Shown: positions 1 to 6,260 of the stretch, piece by piece | Position numbering within the stretch: the first letter of the stretch is position 1 | Layout: every line of letters begins with the position of its first letter | Assembly (NCBI GenBank): GCA_030654205.1 | Contig: JAURXW010000549.1 | Coordinates: 1 to 11,526, forward strand | Direction: 5' to 3' | Source: Bacteriovorax sp. | GTDB taxonomy: Bacteria; Bdellovibrionota; Bacteriovoracia; Bacteriovoracales; Bacteriovoracaceae | DNA: 11,526 bases | Notes under the pieces: model-generated | Database searches by the model: none | What the model was told of the DNA's origin: nothing | What the model saw: the letters and a program-made list of their open reading frames with translations, nothing else | Made by a program: the position numbers and the translations under genes

Positions 1-1
1 A

Positions 2-277
2 GATAAATCTTTAAAAGCAAATGATATTCAATTTGATAACAAATGTGAGCTTGGTAAATGGATATATGGAGAAGGTGCCAAGCATTCAGCGCTACCAGAA
101 TTTGCAACCCTAAAAGCAGAGCACGCTAGATTTCACAAAGCAGCTGCTGATGTAATTACAAAAGCTGATTCAGGACAAAGCACAAGCGAAGAAATCGCGC
201 TTGGATCTAAAAGTGACTTTGCCACAGCATCAAGCAATGTAGTTGGAGCGATTATGATTATGAGAAGAAAAGCCTAA
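2..277 (+). CDS. C-terminal CZB (chemoreceptor zinc-binding) domain, 5'-truncated
   Basis: This is the last 91 codons of a gene that begins left of the window and ends at TAA 275-277. The visible part reads CELGKWIYGEG at fragment residues 15-25, then PEFATLKAEHARFH at 32-45. This is the core of the CZB domain, in which one His (upstream, not visible here), this Cys and two later His bind zinc. Cys15, His41 and His45 are present. CZB domains sit at the C-terminus of cytoplasmic or membrane chemoreceptors and of some diguanylate cyclases, where zinc or oxidant sensing tunes the output. The tail ends in MIMRRKA shortly after the domain, as in many methyl-accepting chemotaxis proteins. Whether the missing part is a chemoreceptor or a GGDEF protein cannot be told from this fragment. 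Confidence 0.85.
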   Translation, partial: DKSLKANDIQFDNKCELGKWIYGEGAKHSALPEFATLKAEHARFHKAAADVITKADSGQSTSEEIALGSKSDFATASSNVVGAIMIMRRKA

Positions 278-288
278 TTACATGCCAC

Positions 289-315
289 GGCCCTGGAAAG
301 GGCCATTGGATTTTT
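289..315 (+). terminator. Probable terminator of the CZB gene
   Basis: Twelve bases after the CZB stop, GGCCCT (289-294) pairs perfectly with AGGGCC (299-304) over a GGAA tetraloop. A TTTTT run follows at 311-315 after a 6-base gap. The stem is short but GC-only apart from one pair. The gap before the T-run makes it a less than ideal intrinsic terminator. Confidence 0.6.
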
Positions 316-320
316 CTACA

Positions 321-345
321 AATAGTGATTTTTAAAATTACTATT
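321..345. promoter_or_regulatory. AT-rich dyad upstream of the L,D-transpeptidase
   Basis: The 25-base stretch begins AATAGTGATTTTT and ends AAAATTACTATT. It is an inverted repeat with one G-T mismatch pair and a single central base. It lies about 60 bases before the candidate -10 box of the next gene and could be an operator or a weak hairpin. Function is inferred from symmetry alone. Confidence 0.3.
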
Positions 346-404
346 CCAAACTTAATTACTCTCATATCCCAAGAAAATAAAAAAAATTGGCATCATCCAT
401 GCTT

Positions 405-410
405 TATAAT
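405..410 (+). promoter_or_regulatory. Candidate -10 box for the L,D-transpeptidase
   Basis: A perfect TATAAT lies 45 bases before the ATG at 456. No good -35 hexamer is found 16-18 bases upstream; TTGGCA at 387-392 is only 12 bases away. If used, transcription would begin near 417, which excludes the upstream TTG at 387 as the translation start. Confidence 0.35.
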
Positions 411-443
411 TTTACAAGTAAGTCAGACCAAATCTATAAATTT

Positions 444-450
444 AGGGAGG
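444..450 (+). promoter_or_regulatory. Shine-Dalgarno AGGGAGG that decides the start at 456
   Basis: AGGGAGG ends five bases before ATG 456. The in-frame TTG at 387 has no comparable site, and its 23 extra residues (starting MASSMLYN if read as Met) would place charged residues ahead of the signal peptide. Confidence 0.8.
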
Positions 451-455
451 ACAAA

Positions 456-968
456 ATGCTAAAGGCAACTTTAAAAATTCTATTGTTCATTATTTTAATA
501 ATTTTTCATTTTAAGACCAATGTATACGCTCAAGTAAGCCTAGATCCACTTGAAAATATCTTACCAAATTGCTATCGAAACTCATGTAAAATCTGGGCCG
601 ATATTGATAAGAGCGCACAAAGAATCTATTTATACATTGATGGAGTTTTAACATACACCTGGAAAACATCTACCGGCCGGTTGGGCTTTGAAACCCCCGA
701 TATGGACACTCATCCCGATGGAAGAATCTATGTTCGTCATACTTCCTCTAAATATCCAGAAGGCGATTATAACGGTCTTGGTAATATGCCCTTTGCAGTT
801 TTCATCGATGGTGACTATGCCATACATGGAACAACCAGAGGCAGTTGGGGCAATTTGGGAACTCCGGCCAGCCATGGCTGTATTCGATTGCATCCTGATA
901 ATGGAGAAATCTTTAATGAGTTTGTGAGAAGAAATGGGGTGCGAAATGTTTGGGTGACTGTGAATTAA
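456..968 (+). CDS. Exported L,D-transpeptidase (YkuD domain)
   Basis: The protein is 170 aa from ATG 456. The N-terminus (residues 1-25) is a signal peptide: Lys3 and Lys7, a hydrophobic stretch LLFIILIIF, and a likely cut after VYA. The mature part is essentially one YkuD domain. The catalytic signature is clear: IHGT at 123-126 and SHGCIRL at 139-145, with Cys142 as the predicted nucleophile and His124 and His140 nearby. Family members cross-link peptidoglycan 3-3 or attach proteins or D-amino acids to tetrapeptide stems in the periplasm. No LysM or other wall-binding domain is present, so this is a minimal form. Two further cysteines (39 and 44) lie just before the domain and could form a disulfide. 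In a predator it could act on its own or on prey wall; that is speculation. The gene has its own strong RBS and ends in a hairpin terminator. Confidence 0.9.
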   Translation: MLKATLKILLFIILIIFHFKTNVYAQVSLDPLENILPNCYRNSCKIWADIDKSAQRIYLYIDGVLTYTWKTSTGRLGFETPDMDTHPDGRIYVRHTSSKYPEGDYNGLGNMPFAVFIDGDYAIHGTTRGSWGNLGTPASHGCIRLHPDNGEIFNEFVRRNGVRNVWVTVN

Positions 969-990
969 GCCAGTCACTTTAGTATTTTTT
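954..990 (+). terminator. Intrinsic terminator at the end of the L,D-transpeptidase gene
   Basis: GTGACTG (954-960, inside the last codons) pairs perfectly with CAGTCAC (971-977) over a 10-base loop that includes the stop codon. TTT follows directly, and a TTTTTT run lies at 985-990. The hairpin straddles the 10-base gap to the convergent ATPase gene and overlaps the coding 3' end of the transpeptidase. The T-run lies inside the last codons of the ATPase gene. Confidence 0.7.
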
Positions 991-2202
991 AAGCAGCACA
1001 CCTAAGGCACTTATAGATATCTGCCGACAACTTTTGGATAAAATAACTTCAGGACCATCCGGAACGATCAGAATAATTTCTTTTATATTTGGAAAATCAA
1101 CAGATAATTTTTTAGGTATTTCAACAGATCCTGCGTTTAATCCCCATTTGACTTCAAAAGCTAGATGCGTTGACTGATTAATTTCCAAAATAAAATCAAC
1201 TTCCTCTTGGTCAATAGTTCTCCAAAAAAAGAGTGGCCAATCTTTTCCATGGTTTTGTTTAAATTTTATAATTTCTCCAAGAACTAAATTTTCAAAAAGT
1301 GAGCCGATTGAAGGACTTTTTAACATTGGTCCCAACTCACTCCAGCCTTGAAGACGAACGGCAAGTCCAGAATCCCAAAAATAAATTTTTGGCGATTTGA
1401 TCAAGCGTTTATTTAAATTTGAAAAATAAGGTTGAAGTACATAAACTAATTGTGATTTCTCAAGTACACCTATCCATTCTTTTACTGTGACGCTCTTAAC
1501 TCCACTATCTTTTGCGATATCAGCATAATTTATAATTTGTCCAACTCGAGCAGCAATAAGACCTAAAACAATATCAAATTCTCTTAATTTTTCTATACCT
1601 GCGCTAAATGCAATATCTTTTTGAACATAGTTATTAATATAACTATTGAGAAATTGCACAACCGATAGATTTTTATTTGTATAGATTTCCGGCAATCCAC
1701 CATTAAAAATAATTTCTCCAACTGTTATTTTAGGAAAACTTTTTTTTATTTCAGAGACTGATAAAGTATTTAAATAAAAATATTGAGCTCTACCCACAAG
1801 TGTTTCTCGAACATTTTTCGTTAAAAGAATTTGGTTGGAACCTGATAAGCGATAAAGTACTTGGATTTTTGTTTTTACTTTATTAAAAAGATTTTCTTTT
1901 TTGATACGATCAATTTGCAATTTAAGTTGCGGAAACAAATTAGGAACGTATTGAACTTCATCAAGATTTAGAGGAGCTGGATGTTGAGATAGGAATAAGG
2001 CAGGATCGTTTTGGGCCAAAGTACGAATTTGTAAATCATCAAAATCTATATCTTGGAATTTATTTTCACCTATTCGAGTTAACAAACTACTTTTTCCACA
2101 CTGACGTGGTCCAATTAATATTTGAATAAAAATACCGCTATCATGTTCTAAATATTCGAAAATATCTCTTTGAATCCACATACTTGATGTATTGTAAGTC
2201 AT
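979..2202 (-). CDS. AAA-type ATPase with DUF4143 (PD-(D/E)xK-like) C-terminal domain
   Basis: The protein is 407 aa and belongs to the widespread 'ATP-binding protein / DUF4143' family. The Walker A motif is GPRQCGKS at 31-38 and Walker B is PLNLDE at 77-82. A LSGSNQ strand at 119-124 matches the sensor region. A helix-turn-helix-like stretch follows (INYADIAKDSGVKSVTVKEW, 224-243). The C-terminal domain has FWRT at 326-329, EVDFIL at 334-339 and FEVKW at 349-353. This resembles the nuclease-fold core (Glu304, Asp336, Glu350-x-Lys352) of DUF4143. Biological roles in this family are poorly known; many members are isolated and patchily distributed, and some are suspected of roles in mobile elements or defence. 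Start choice is uncertain: Met1 and Met8 both lack a clear Shine-Dalgarno. It stands alone, convergent with the transpeptidase and divergent from the 204-aa gene. Confidence 0.85.
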   Translation of the reverse strand: MTYNTSSMWIQRDIFEYLEHDSGIFIQILIGPRQCGKSSLLTRIGENKFQDIDFDDLQIRTLAQNDPALFLSQHPAPLNLDEVQYVPNLFPQLKLQIDRIKKENLFNKVKTKIQVLYRLSGSNQILLTKNVRETLVGRAQYFYLNTLSVSEIKKSFPKITVGEIIFNGGLPEIYTNKNLSVVQFLNSYINNYVQKDIAFSAGIEKLREFDIVLGLIAARVGQIINYADIAKDSGVKSVTVKEWIGVLEKSQLVYVLQPYFSNLNKRLIKSPKIYFWDSGLAVRLQGWSELGPMLKSPSIGSLFENLVLGEIIKFKQNHGKDWPLFFWRTIDQEEVDFILEINQSTHLAFEVKWGLNAGSVEIPKKLSVDFPNIKEIILIVPDGPEVILSKSCRQISISALGVLLKKY

Positions 2203-2245
2203 TGGCTTACATTAGTCAAGGTGAAAAGCCGGATTTGATCAAGAT

Positions 2246-2273
2246 TTGACATAACTCTTTTGATGGCTAAAAA
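2246..2273 (+). promoter_or_regulatory. Candidate sigma70-type promoter for the 204-aa exported protein
   Basis: A perfect TTGACA at 2246-2251 is followed after 16 bases by TAAAAA (2268-2273), a 4/6 match to the -10 consensus. Transcription would start about 22 bases before ATG 2303. The -35 overlaps the second of two GATTTGA repeats (2232-2238 and 2243-2249) that flank the 8-bp palindrome TTGATCAA (2235-2242), a possible regulator site. Confidence 0.4.
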
Positions 2274-2302
2274 TTAATAAAATAAACCATCCAGGAGAGA
2301 TC

Positions 2303-2917
2303 ATGAAATTTATCTTTATTTCATTATTAATTATTTTTTCATTTCAAGCTTCGGCTAAAAATAAAGTGCAAACTTTACTGGAAGAAAAAACTAATATTTC
2401 TCCCTATCAAGTCCTCGCCCAATTCCATGAATCTGCAGATGGCCAGCCAGTACGTTTTGAAGAGTTCAATAATTATGATGTTGATAATGATTATCTGAAT
2501 ACTAAATTTCAAAATTGTATTCGTGTCGCAAATGATAATGAAAATATAATTTCTCATACTGCTTTTTATAGTTTTAATAAATTGAAAAGAATTCCAGGAA
2601 CTCCTGCAAACGGTCCATTATTTCCGGGAACACCTGAACAAACAATTCCAAGATACAGCCTGGCACTCACTGAGCGAAATGTCAGGTATACTGATGCGGA
2701 TGCACTCTCAGATATTTTAGATAACTCTAGCTGGCTACTGACTTTACAATCAGGAACTATCTTTACCGGCACTTCAGACTACGTACTTCGATATGATAAC
2801 GTTGGATATAATTATGCTGAAATTAAAAAGCATGGAAATCTACTTTCATTTTTTGCTGCGAAAAGAAAAGCTGGAGTTCAAACGAATTCGACTTATGGTT
2901 ATTGCTGGAACGAATAA
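2303..2917 (+). CDS. Exported protein of unknown family, possibly the N-terminal half of a broken ADP-ribosyltransferase
   Basis: The protein is 204 aa with a strong RBS (AGGAGAG, 2293-2299). A textbook signal peptide MKFIFISLLIIFSFQASA is cut after residue 18. I do not recognise a domain. Visible features are two cysteines only (Cys72 and Cys201), suited to one disulfide after export; a proline-rich stretch at 98-113 in which PGTP occurs twice; and a tail ending TYGYCWNE. The next exported protein also ends in a GYC-x-x tail (AIGYCQKI), which hints that this stop may be natural. Against that, the ADP-ribosyltransferase remnant begins only five bases after the stop. Its last half is in this same frame, so the ORF may be the 5' part of a gene broken by frameshifts. 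Coding is supported by RBS, signal peptide and uninterrupted length; function is unknown. Confidence 0.7.
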   Translation: MKFIFISLLIIFSFQASAKNKVQTLLEEKTNISPYQVLAQFHESADGQPVRFEEFNNYDVDNDYLNTKFQNCIRVANDNENIISHTAFYSFNKLKRIPGTPANGPLFPGTPEQTIPRYSLALTERNVRYTDADALSDILDNSSWLLTLQSGTIFTGTSDYVLRYDNVGYNYAEIKKHGNLLSFFAAKRKAGVQTNSTYGYCWNE

Positions 2918-2922
2918 AATAA

Positions 2923-3211
2923 ACTCCCCCACTCGTTGAGGTTCTTTCAAAGGGCCTGGATATGTTCCCTTCAACTTTCGGACTCTCCTACAGAGGAGCA
3001 AATCTGAATACACTTGATTGTAAAACTGGAACAATTGTAAATTTTCCGGGCTTCGTCAGTACAACGACTGCTATCAATGTGGCCTATGTATTGGCGACAG
3101 CCATCTGATTATTTAGTTATCGAGGTGCCTTTAAAAAATGGCACCAGTTACTTGATTATCTATCCCTTAAGCTTCAGAATTTGCTTTAAAATTACGATAA
3201 GCAAAGAGTAA
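2923..3211 (+). pseudogene. Frameshifted remnant of an R-S-E type ADP-ribosyltransferase
   Basis: From 2923 the frame reads LVEVLSKGLDMFPSTFGLSYRGANL, here cited by parts: a helix LVEVLSKGL, then LSYRG with the Arg codon at 2992-2994. About 20 codons later comes GFVSTTTAINVAYVLA. YRG followed by G-F-x-S-T-(S/T) is the signature of arginine-type ADP-ribosyltransferase toxins (VIP2/C3/ART fold), whose Arg and STS motifs bind NAD. The frame closes at TGA 3106-3108. One base on (3107) the sequence continues as DYLVIEVPLKNGTSYLIIYP, the expected next beta strands, to TAA 3209-3211. The ExE catalytic motif that should follow is not visible. No start codon with an RBS is found for this part. I read it as a decayed gene, or as the C-terminal part of a gene that began at 2303. 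Confidence 0.6.
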
Positions 3212-3225
3212 TAAAAATTAAATTA

Positions 3226-3231
3226 TATAAT
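3226..3231 (+). promoter_or_regulatory. Candidate -10 box for the 493-aa exported protein
   Basis: A perfect TATAAT lies 23 bases before the ATG at 3255. No convincing -35 is found at the right distance. A weak 7-bp inverted repeat, TTTGCTT (3180-3186) and AAGCAAA (3199-3205), lies just upstream. Confidence 0.3.
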
Positions 3232-3254
3232 AAAAGTGAAGGAGTATTTAAAAG

Positions 3255-4736
3255 ATGATTTTATTTTTAAAAAATATTCAGTTGATAATGGTAGCAATGT
3301 TAGTTTTTTCAACAGACATTTTTGCTGGAATGAACGGAATGATTATGCCTCAATCTAAAAACAGCGTCATAAAAAAGAAAACAAATTCTATTAACGCTAT
3401 TGCTGACTTAGGTAGCACAGGCGTTCAAACCTACTGCTATGATAACGATACAGTTATTCATGCATGTAGCTCTGCAGTTAATCCAGCAACTATGAGCAGG
3501 ATTCAAAATGACTATGATACAGCGATTAACGGCGGAGTTATTCCCAAAATCGGTGATTCAATGGCTTTCGCCGATGGTACTTTAACTCGAGTGGCCTCTG
3601 GAAAAATGAGCTATCAGCACAGTAGTAATGATCTCCCACTTGTGCTTGAAGCTGGTTCTGACCTTAATAAAATAGCTGATCAGAATCCCAACATTCGAGA
3701 TGAATGGATGAAGCAGTATGGAGTATTACTTGGTAACCTTAAAGGCATTAATCCAGGCCTTATCATGAATACTATCATAGAGGTTGGTGGTGCTGGGAAG
3801 TTTCTCAAAAGTTACACGAAAGAGAACCCTGTTGTGATCTTACCAATGTCAGGTTTATCGTATAAATTAGTCGCTTACTGGGAAAATGGAAAAGTTGTTC
3901 TATCTAACAAAGATGGTCCAATAGGATATAACGAATTAATGAACACACCCGAAATTAGGGCCATATGTGGTCTTGATAGGATAAATGTACGTACTCCAAC
4001 AAAGTCAGTGACAACTGCTACTGATACAAAGCCAGCGGCTACTAATCAAATAGATTATATCAAGAGCACCAATAATAGTTCTATCGAGATGCTCATCAAA
4101 GCATCAGCGAAATATAAAGCAGGTACGATAACCAAAGATCAATATACCCAAGTAGCATTACAAGTTAGTCAGATGGCCGATTATTATAACCATGTGAAGG
4201 CCACAAATACTCCAACAACAATTCCTACCTCTGTTCCAGTAGTACCTGCCGGACCAGATACAACAGCTGCAATTTCTACTGAAGAGAAATATGCCAAAGC
4301 TGTATGTCCTAAAAATCCTAAATTCGTTATATGCCAACCAAAAGCAAACCGCCTTCAATATATAAAAGATGAAGTTGCTAAGGCCAAAAAACCAATGCCA
4401 GCTGAATGGGCAGACACCATTTACGGTGATGGCCATGGAGAATTGGTTCCAGAAATTTATGAAGGATCTTTTGCTAACTGGAAACAAGTAACAGTTGGCC
4501 CATTCGTTGTGAGTTGTGATGAAGCTGTTTCAAAATATGGCCTTTTTGGCGGAGATAAAAATAAGCCTGGTAGTTGGACAAAGGGAAGTAATAGAGAATT
4601 TTTTGACAATGGGAAATCTATAGGTTCTGGCGGAGCTGCAATTCATAATTCTTACTATGTAGATAAGGTCACTGGAGAACAAATGACTGAAGCAGATATT
4701 AATTTTGAGGCAATTGGATATTGTCAAAAAATTTAA
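3255..4736 (+). CDS. Exported orphan protein, cysteine-containing, function unknown
   Basis: The protein is 493 aa. GAAGGAG (3238-3244) sits 10 bases before the ATG. The signal peptide covers about residues 1-24 (hydrophobic LIMVAMLVFST, cut after DIFA). I recognise no family. The mature chain has seven cysteines (61, 71, 238, 351, 360, 421, 490), spaced as close pairs 61/71 and 351/360. Two Thr/Pro/Ala-rich low-complexity linkers (about 247-264 and 316-342) split it into three blocks: N-terminal about 25-245, a helical middle about 265-313, and C-terminal about 343-493. The C-terminal block is rich in Gly, Trp and Tyr (for example TIYGDGHGELVPEIYEG at 388-404). Such an architecture suits a periplasmic or secreted protein. 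No terminator of note follows directly, only the AT palindrome AAAATTTAAATTTT around the stop. It stands next to a decaying toxin-like locus, so a shared secretion role is possible but unproven. Confidence 0.8.
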   Translation: MILFLKNIQLIMVAMLVFSTDIFAGMNGMIMPQSKNSVIKKKTNSINAIADLGSTGVQTYCYDNDTVIHACSSAVNPATMSRIQNDYDTAINGGVIPKIGDSMAFADGTLTRVASGKMSYQHSSNDLPLVLEAGSDLNKIADQNPNIRDEWMKQYGVLLGNLKGINPGLIMNTIIEVGGAGKFLKSYTKENPVVILPMSGLSYKLVAYWENGKVVLSNKDGPIGYNELMNTPEIRAICGLDRINVRTPTKSVTTATDTKPAATNQIDYIKSTNNSSIEMLIKASAKYKAGTITKDQYTQVALQVSQMADYYNHVKATNTPTTIPTSVPVVPAGPDTTAAISTEEKYAKAVCPKNPKFVICQPKANRLQYIKDEVAKAKKPMPAEWADTIYGDGHGELVPEIYEGSFANWKQVTVGPFVVSCDEAVSKYGLFGGDKNKPGSWTKGSNREFFDNGKSIGSGGAAIHNSYYVDKVTGEQMTEADINFEAIGYCQKI

Positions 4737-4881
4737 ATTTTCTTAAAGTGCTGTTGTGTCGGAAAAGTTAGATAAAGTTGATAGTGAACTTGAACGTACG
4801 AGATTAATTTCTTTAATCTGAACACCACTAGTCATCGAACCAAGGTATGTTAACTATCTTCAAGCGTCAAAGGGCTTCAGT

Positions 4882-4986
4882 GGAGGTCCATTTTCATAAT
4901 GGCACGACTTTCCATTCAAACCTCAAAAAATGAGGATATTGACGGTCCTGGATCGAATCGCACGCAATTGCCAACTCATGGTTTAA
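4882..4986 (+). mobile_element. Relic of an IS3-type transposase (DDE domain fragment)
   Basis: The frame ending at TAA 4984-4986 reads WHDFPF from 4900 and then MRILTVLDRIARNCQLMV. This matches the beginning of the IS3-family OrfB integrase core, which typically runs W-S-x-D-F-x-x-D followed by R-(I/V)-L-T-V-V-D-x-x-(S/T)-R-x-C-L. The first catalytic Asp fits the Asp of WHDF. An in-frame stop interrupts at 4897-4899. In another frame just upstream the bases read KRQRAS, similar to the basic stretch before the core. No inverted terminal repeats or other catalytic residues are visible, so only a short fossil remains. Confidence 0.45.
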
Positions 4987-5106
4987 AATTAAGCCATTAG
5001 ATTTCAATAATGAAAAATCACGTAATCAAGTTACATCTTCCATAAATAAAATTTGAATTCAATGTTAGAAAGTCTGAAAAGGCTAATCAAGAATTTGGGA
5101 AGTTTT

Positions 5107-5164
5107 CTAGTGGGTAAAGAAACGGAAGCCTGCAAAGTTTCATGTCGATACCCACTAGTTTTTT
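5107..5164 (+). terminator. Long stem-loop with T-run, terminator or structured RNA 3' end
   Basis: CTAGTGGGTA (5107-5116) pairs perfectly with TACCCACTAG (5149-5158), followed by six T (5159-5164). Inside the 32-base loop, GAAAC (5119-5123) can pair with GTTTC (5137-5141), giving a longer branched hairpin. It lies about 370 bases after the nearest plus-strand stop and so may end a small RNA or a long 3' untranslated region rather than the exported-protein mRNA directly. Confidence 0.55.
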
Positions 5165-5312
5165 AATCTTAACAAAATTCCAAAAATTTTCAACCATCTA
5201 TTTCTGTCAAAGGCCGACTGGAGCTTATTGTTTTAATTTAGATTTTTTCAAAATCTAGTGCTTGTGATGGGTTTGAATTTACATGAAGTGTTTGCCTTTT
5301 TGCTCAAAAACT

Positions 5313-5348
5313 AAAAAAGGGCCAAGTTATTAACTGGCCCTTCGTTTT
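5313..5348. terminator. Bidirectional terminator of the carD-cysS-nitroreductase unit
   Basis: AAGGGCC (5317-5323) pairs with GGCCCTT (5336-5342). The stem continues, after a bulged A, with AGTT/AACT over a 3-base loop. On the minus strand it is followed by six T (complement of 5313-5318), well suited to end the unit whose last stop is at 5472. On the plus strand it is followed by CGTTTTAT. Confidence 0.75.
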
Positions 5349-5391
5349 ATATTAAAATTCATAGATCTTATTTTTCTGGCTTTCGGCTTTT

Positions 5392-5463
5392 TTAGAGTTT
5401 TGGATTCATCAATTTTAGAACATTTCCATCTAAATCTTCACCAAGAATAACTCCTCCGGAACA
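5392..5463 (-). pseudogene. C-terminal scrap of a VOC/glyoxalase-like protein
   Basis: On the minus strand, one frame just after the nitroreductase stop reads CSGGVILGEDLDGNVLKLMNPKL and then TAA (5392-5394). The piece EDLDGNVLKLM is typical of the last strand of vicinal-oxygen-chelate proteins (consensus D-P-D-G-N-x-L-x-L), where a metal-binding Glu often ends this strand. There is no start codon, and the frame runs back into the nitroreductase gene through a run of nine A. It looks like the fossil end of a deleted gene, about 24 codons long. Chance similarity is possible for so short a piece. Confidence 0.4.
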
Positions 5464-5471
5464 ATTTTTTT

Positions 5472-6260
5472 TTAAATCGTCCTAATAAACTGCTCTCTCG
5501 GAAAACGAACTCTAGGTCCATACGCTCCCCCATCCGCTCTTTTGCCCGCTCCCACAATCATTACAATCCGAGCGTCGCCCTTTAAGCCCATTGCCTTCTT
5601 AACTCTGTGAGAATCAAAACCTTCCATCGGGCAAGTATCAAAACCGTGAGCTCTAAAAGCGAGCATTAAATTCTCAGCGGCCAGTGCACATGACTTTATC
5701 GACCAGAGGGCCAGTCCAAAGGAACTAATCGGCTCTCTAGGAACAACTTTAAAAATTCCAACGATCGTATTAAAGATCCACTTCAAAGGAGTCAGTGAAT
5801 TTAAAAATCCAACTGTATAAACAAATGGTGCGAGTTTTGAATAATAAACAATTGCCGACTTTGGAGTTTCAACCGGCAGGGCCTTGAAAGTTTCCAGCAT
5901 TTGTTTACAATGATCTCGCCATTTACTAGGGCGGGCCACGCAAACAATTAACTCGCTGGCCGTAGCAGCAGCGGGCTGAGAAAAACAAGCATAGACGATG
6001 TCTTTTTTTACTTGCTCAGACTTTATCCTATAAAATTCCCAGGTCTGTAAATTAGACGAATTTGGAGCTAATAGGGCCATGTCTATACATTCATCTACTA
6101 CAGCATCAGGGATTTTTTCAGACGAAAATTTTCGTATCGATCGCCTAGCATGAACCAGTTCTTTGAAGGCCTCTGGATTAAAATAATTTGCACCCTCGTT
6201 TTGAAACTTATCATTGCCGGAAAATTTTCCATCCATTTCTGTGAATACATTTTTTGACAT
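5472..6260 (-). CDS. Nitroreductase-family FMN oxidoreductase
   Basis: The protein is 262 aa. The N-terminal signature ARRSIRKF (38-45) binds the FMN phosphate. APNSSNLQTWEF (65-76) is the second flavin-contact segment. CALAAENLMLAFRAHGFDTC (191-210) is the conserved helix and turn. VGAGKRADGGAYGPRVRFP (236-254) ends with the usual basic loop. Family members use NAD(P)H to reduce nitro groups, quinones or enones; the substrate here cannot be predicted. At 262 aa it is longer than the usual 180-220, owing to a 30-residue N-terminal extension and an inserted hydrophobic stretch at about 145-172 (VYTVGFLNSLTPLKWIFNTI) that might contact membrane. The ATG overlaps the cysS stop as TAATG, and GGAG inside the end of cysS serves as RBS, so translation is probably coupled. 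Met9 is an alternative start without a clear RBS. Confidence 0.87.
   Translation of the reverse strand: MSKNVFTEMDGKFSGNDKFQNEGANYFNPEAFKELVHARRSIRKFSSEKIPDAVVDECIDMALLAPNSSNLQTWEFYRIKSEQVKKDIVYACFSQPAAATASELIVCVARPSKWRDHCKQMLETFKALPVETPKSAIVYYSKLAPFVYTVGFLNSLTPLKWIFNTIVGIFKVVPREPISSFGLALWSIKSCALAAENLMLAFRAHGFDTCPMEGFDSHRVKKAMGLKGDARIVMIVGAGKRADGGAYGPRVRFPREQFIRTI

Larger units (their letters stand above)
4737..5471. other. Long intergenic region with gene relics and hairpins
   Basis: These 735 bases hold no intact gene that I can support. In order they contain a transposase relic (4882-4986), a long stem-loop with a T-run (5107-5164), an AT hairpin TAGATTTT-TTC-AAAATCTA (5239-5257), a GGGCC terminator (5317-5342) and a minus-strand scrap of a VOC-type protein (5392-5463). 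A small perfect hairpin GATTAA/TTAATC lies at 4802-4818. The pattern suggests a site of past insertions and deletions. Confidence 0.6.

Noticed and set aside
387..455. TTG-initiated N-terminal extension of the L,D-transpeptidase
   Set aside because: It has no RBS, it overlaps the best -10 box and it would bury the signal peptide; ATG 456 has AGGGAGG at ideal distance.
648..1001. Minus-strand 117-codon ORF opposite the L,D-transpeptidase
   Set aside because: It is a shadow of a clearly coding gene with intact catalytic motifs, and its translation has no recognisable features.
4727..4740. AAAATTTAAATTTT palindrome at the stop of the 493-aa gene as a terminator
   Set aside because: It has only A-T pairs, so the hairpin would be too weak, and there is no clean T-run after it.
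5062..5166. 34-codon ORF starting MLESLKRLIKNLG
   Set aside because: There is no RBS, it ends inside the stem-loop and T-run, and it resembles no known protein; the hairpin explains the bases better.
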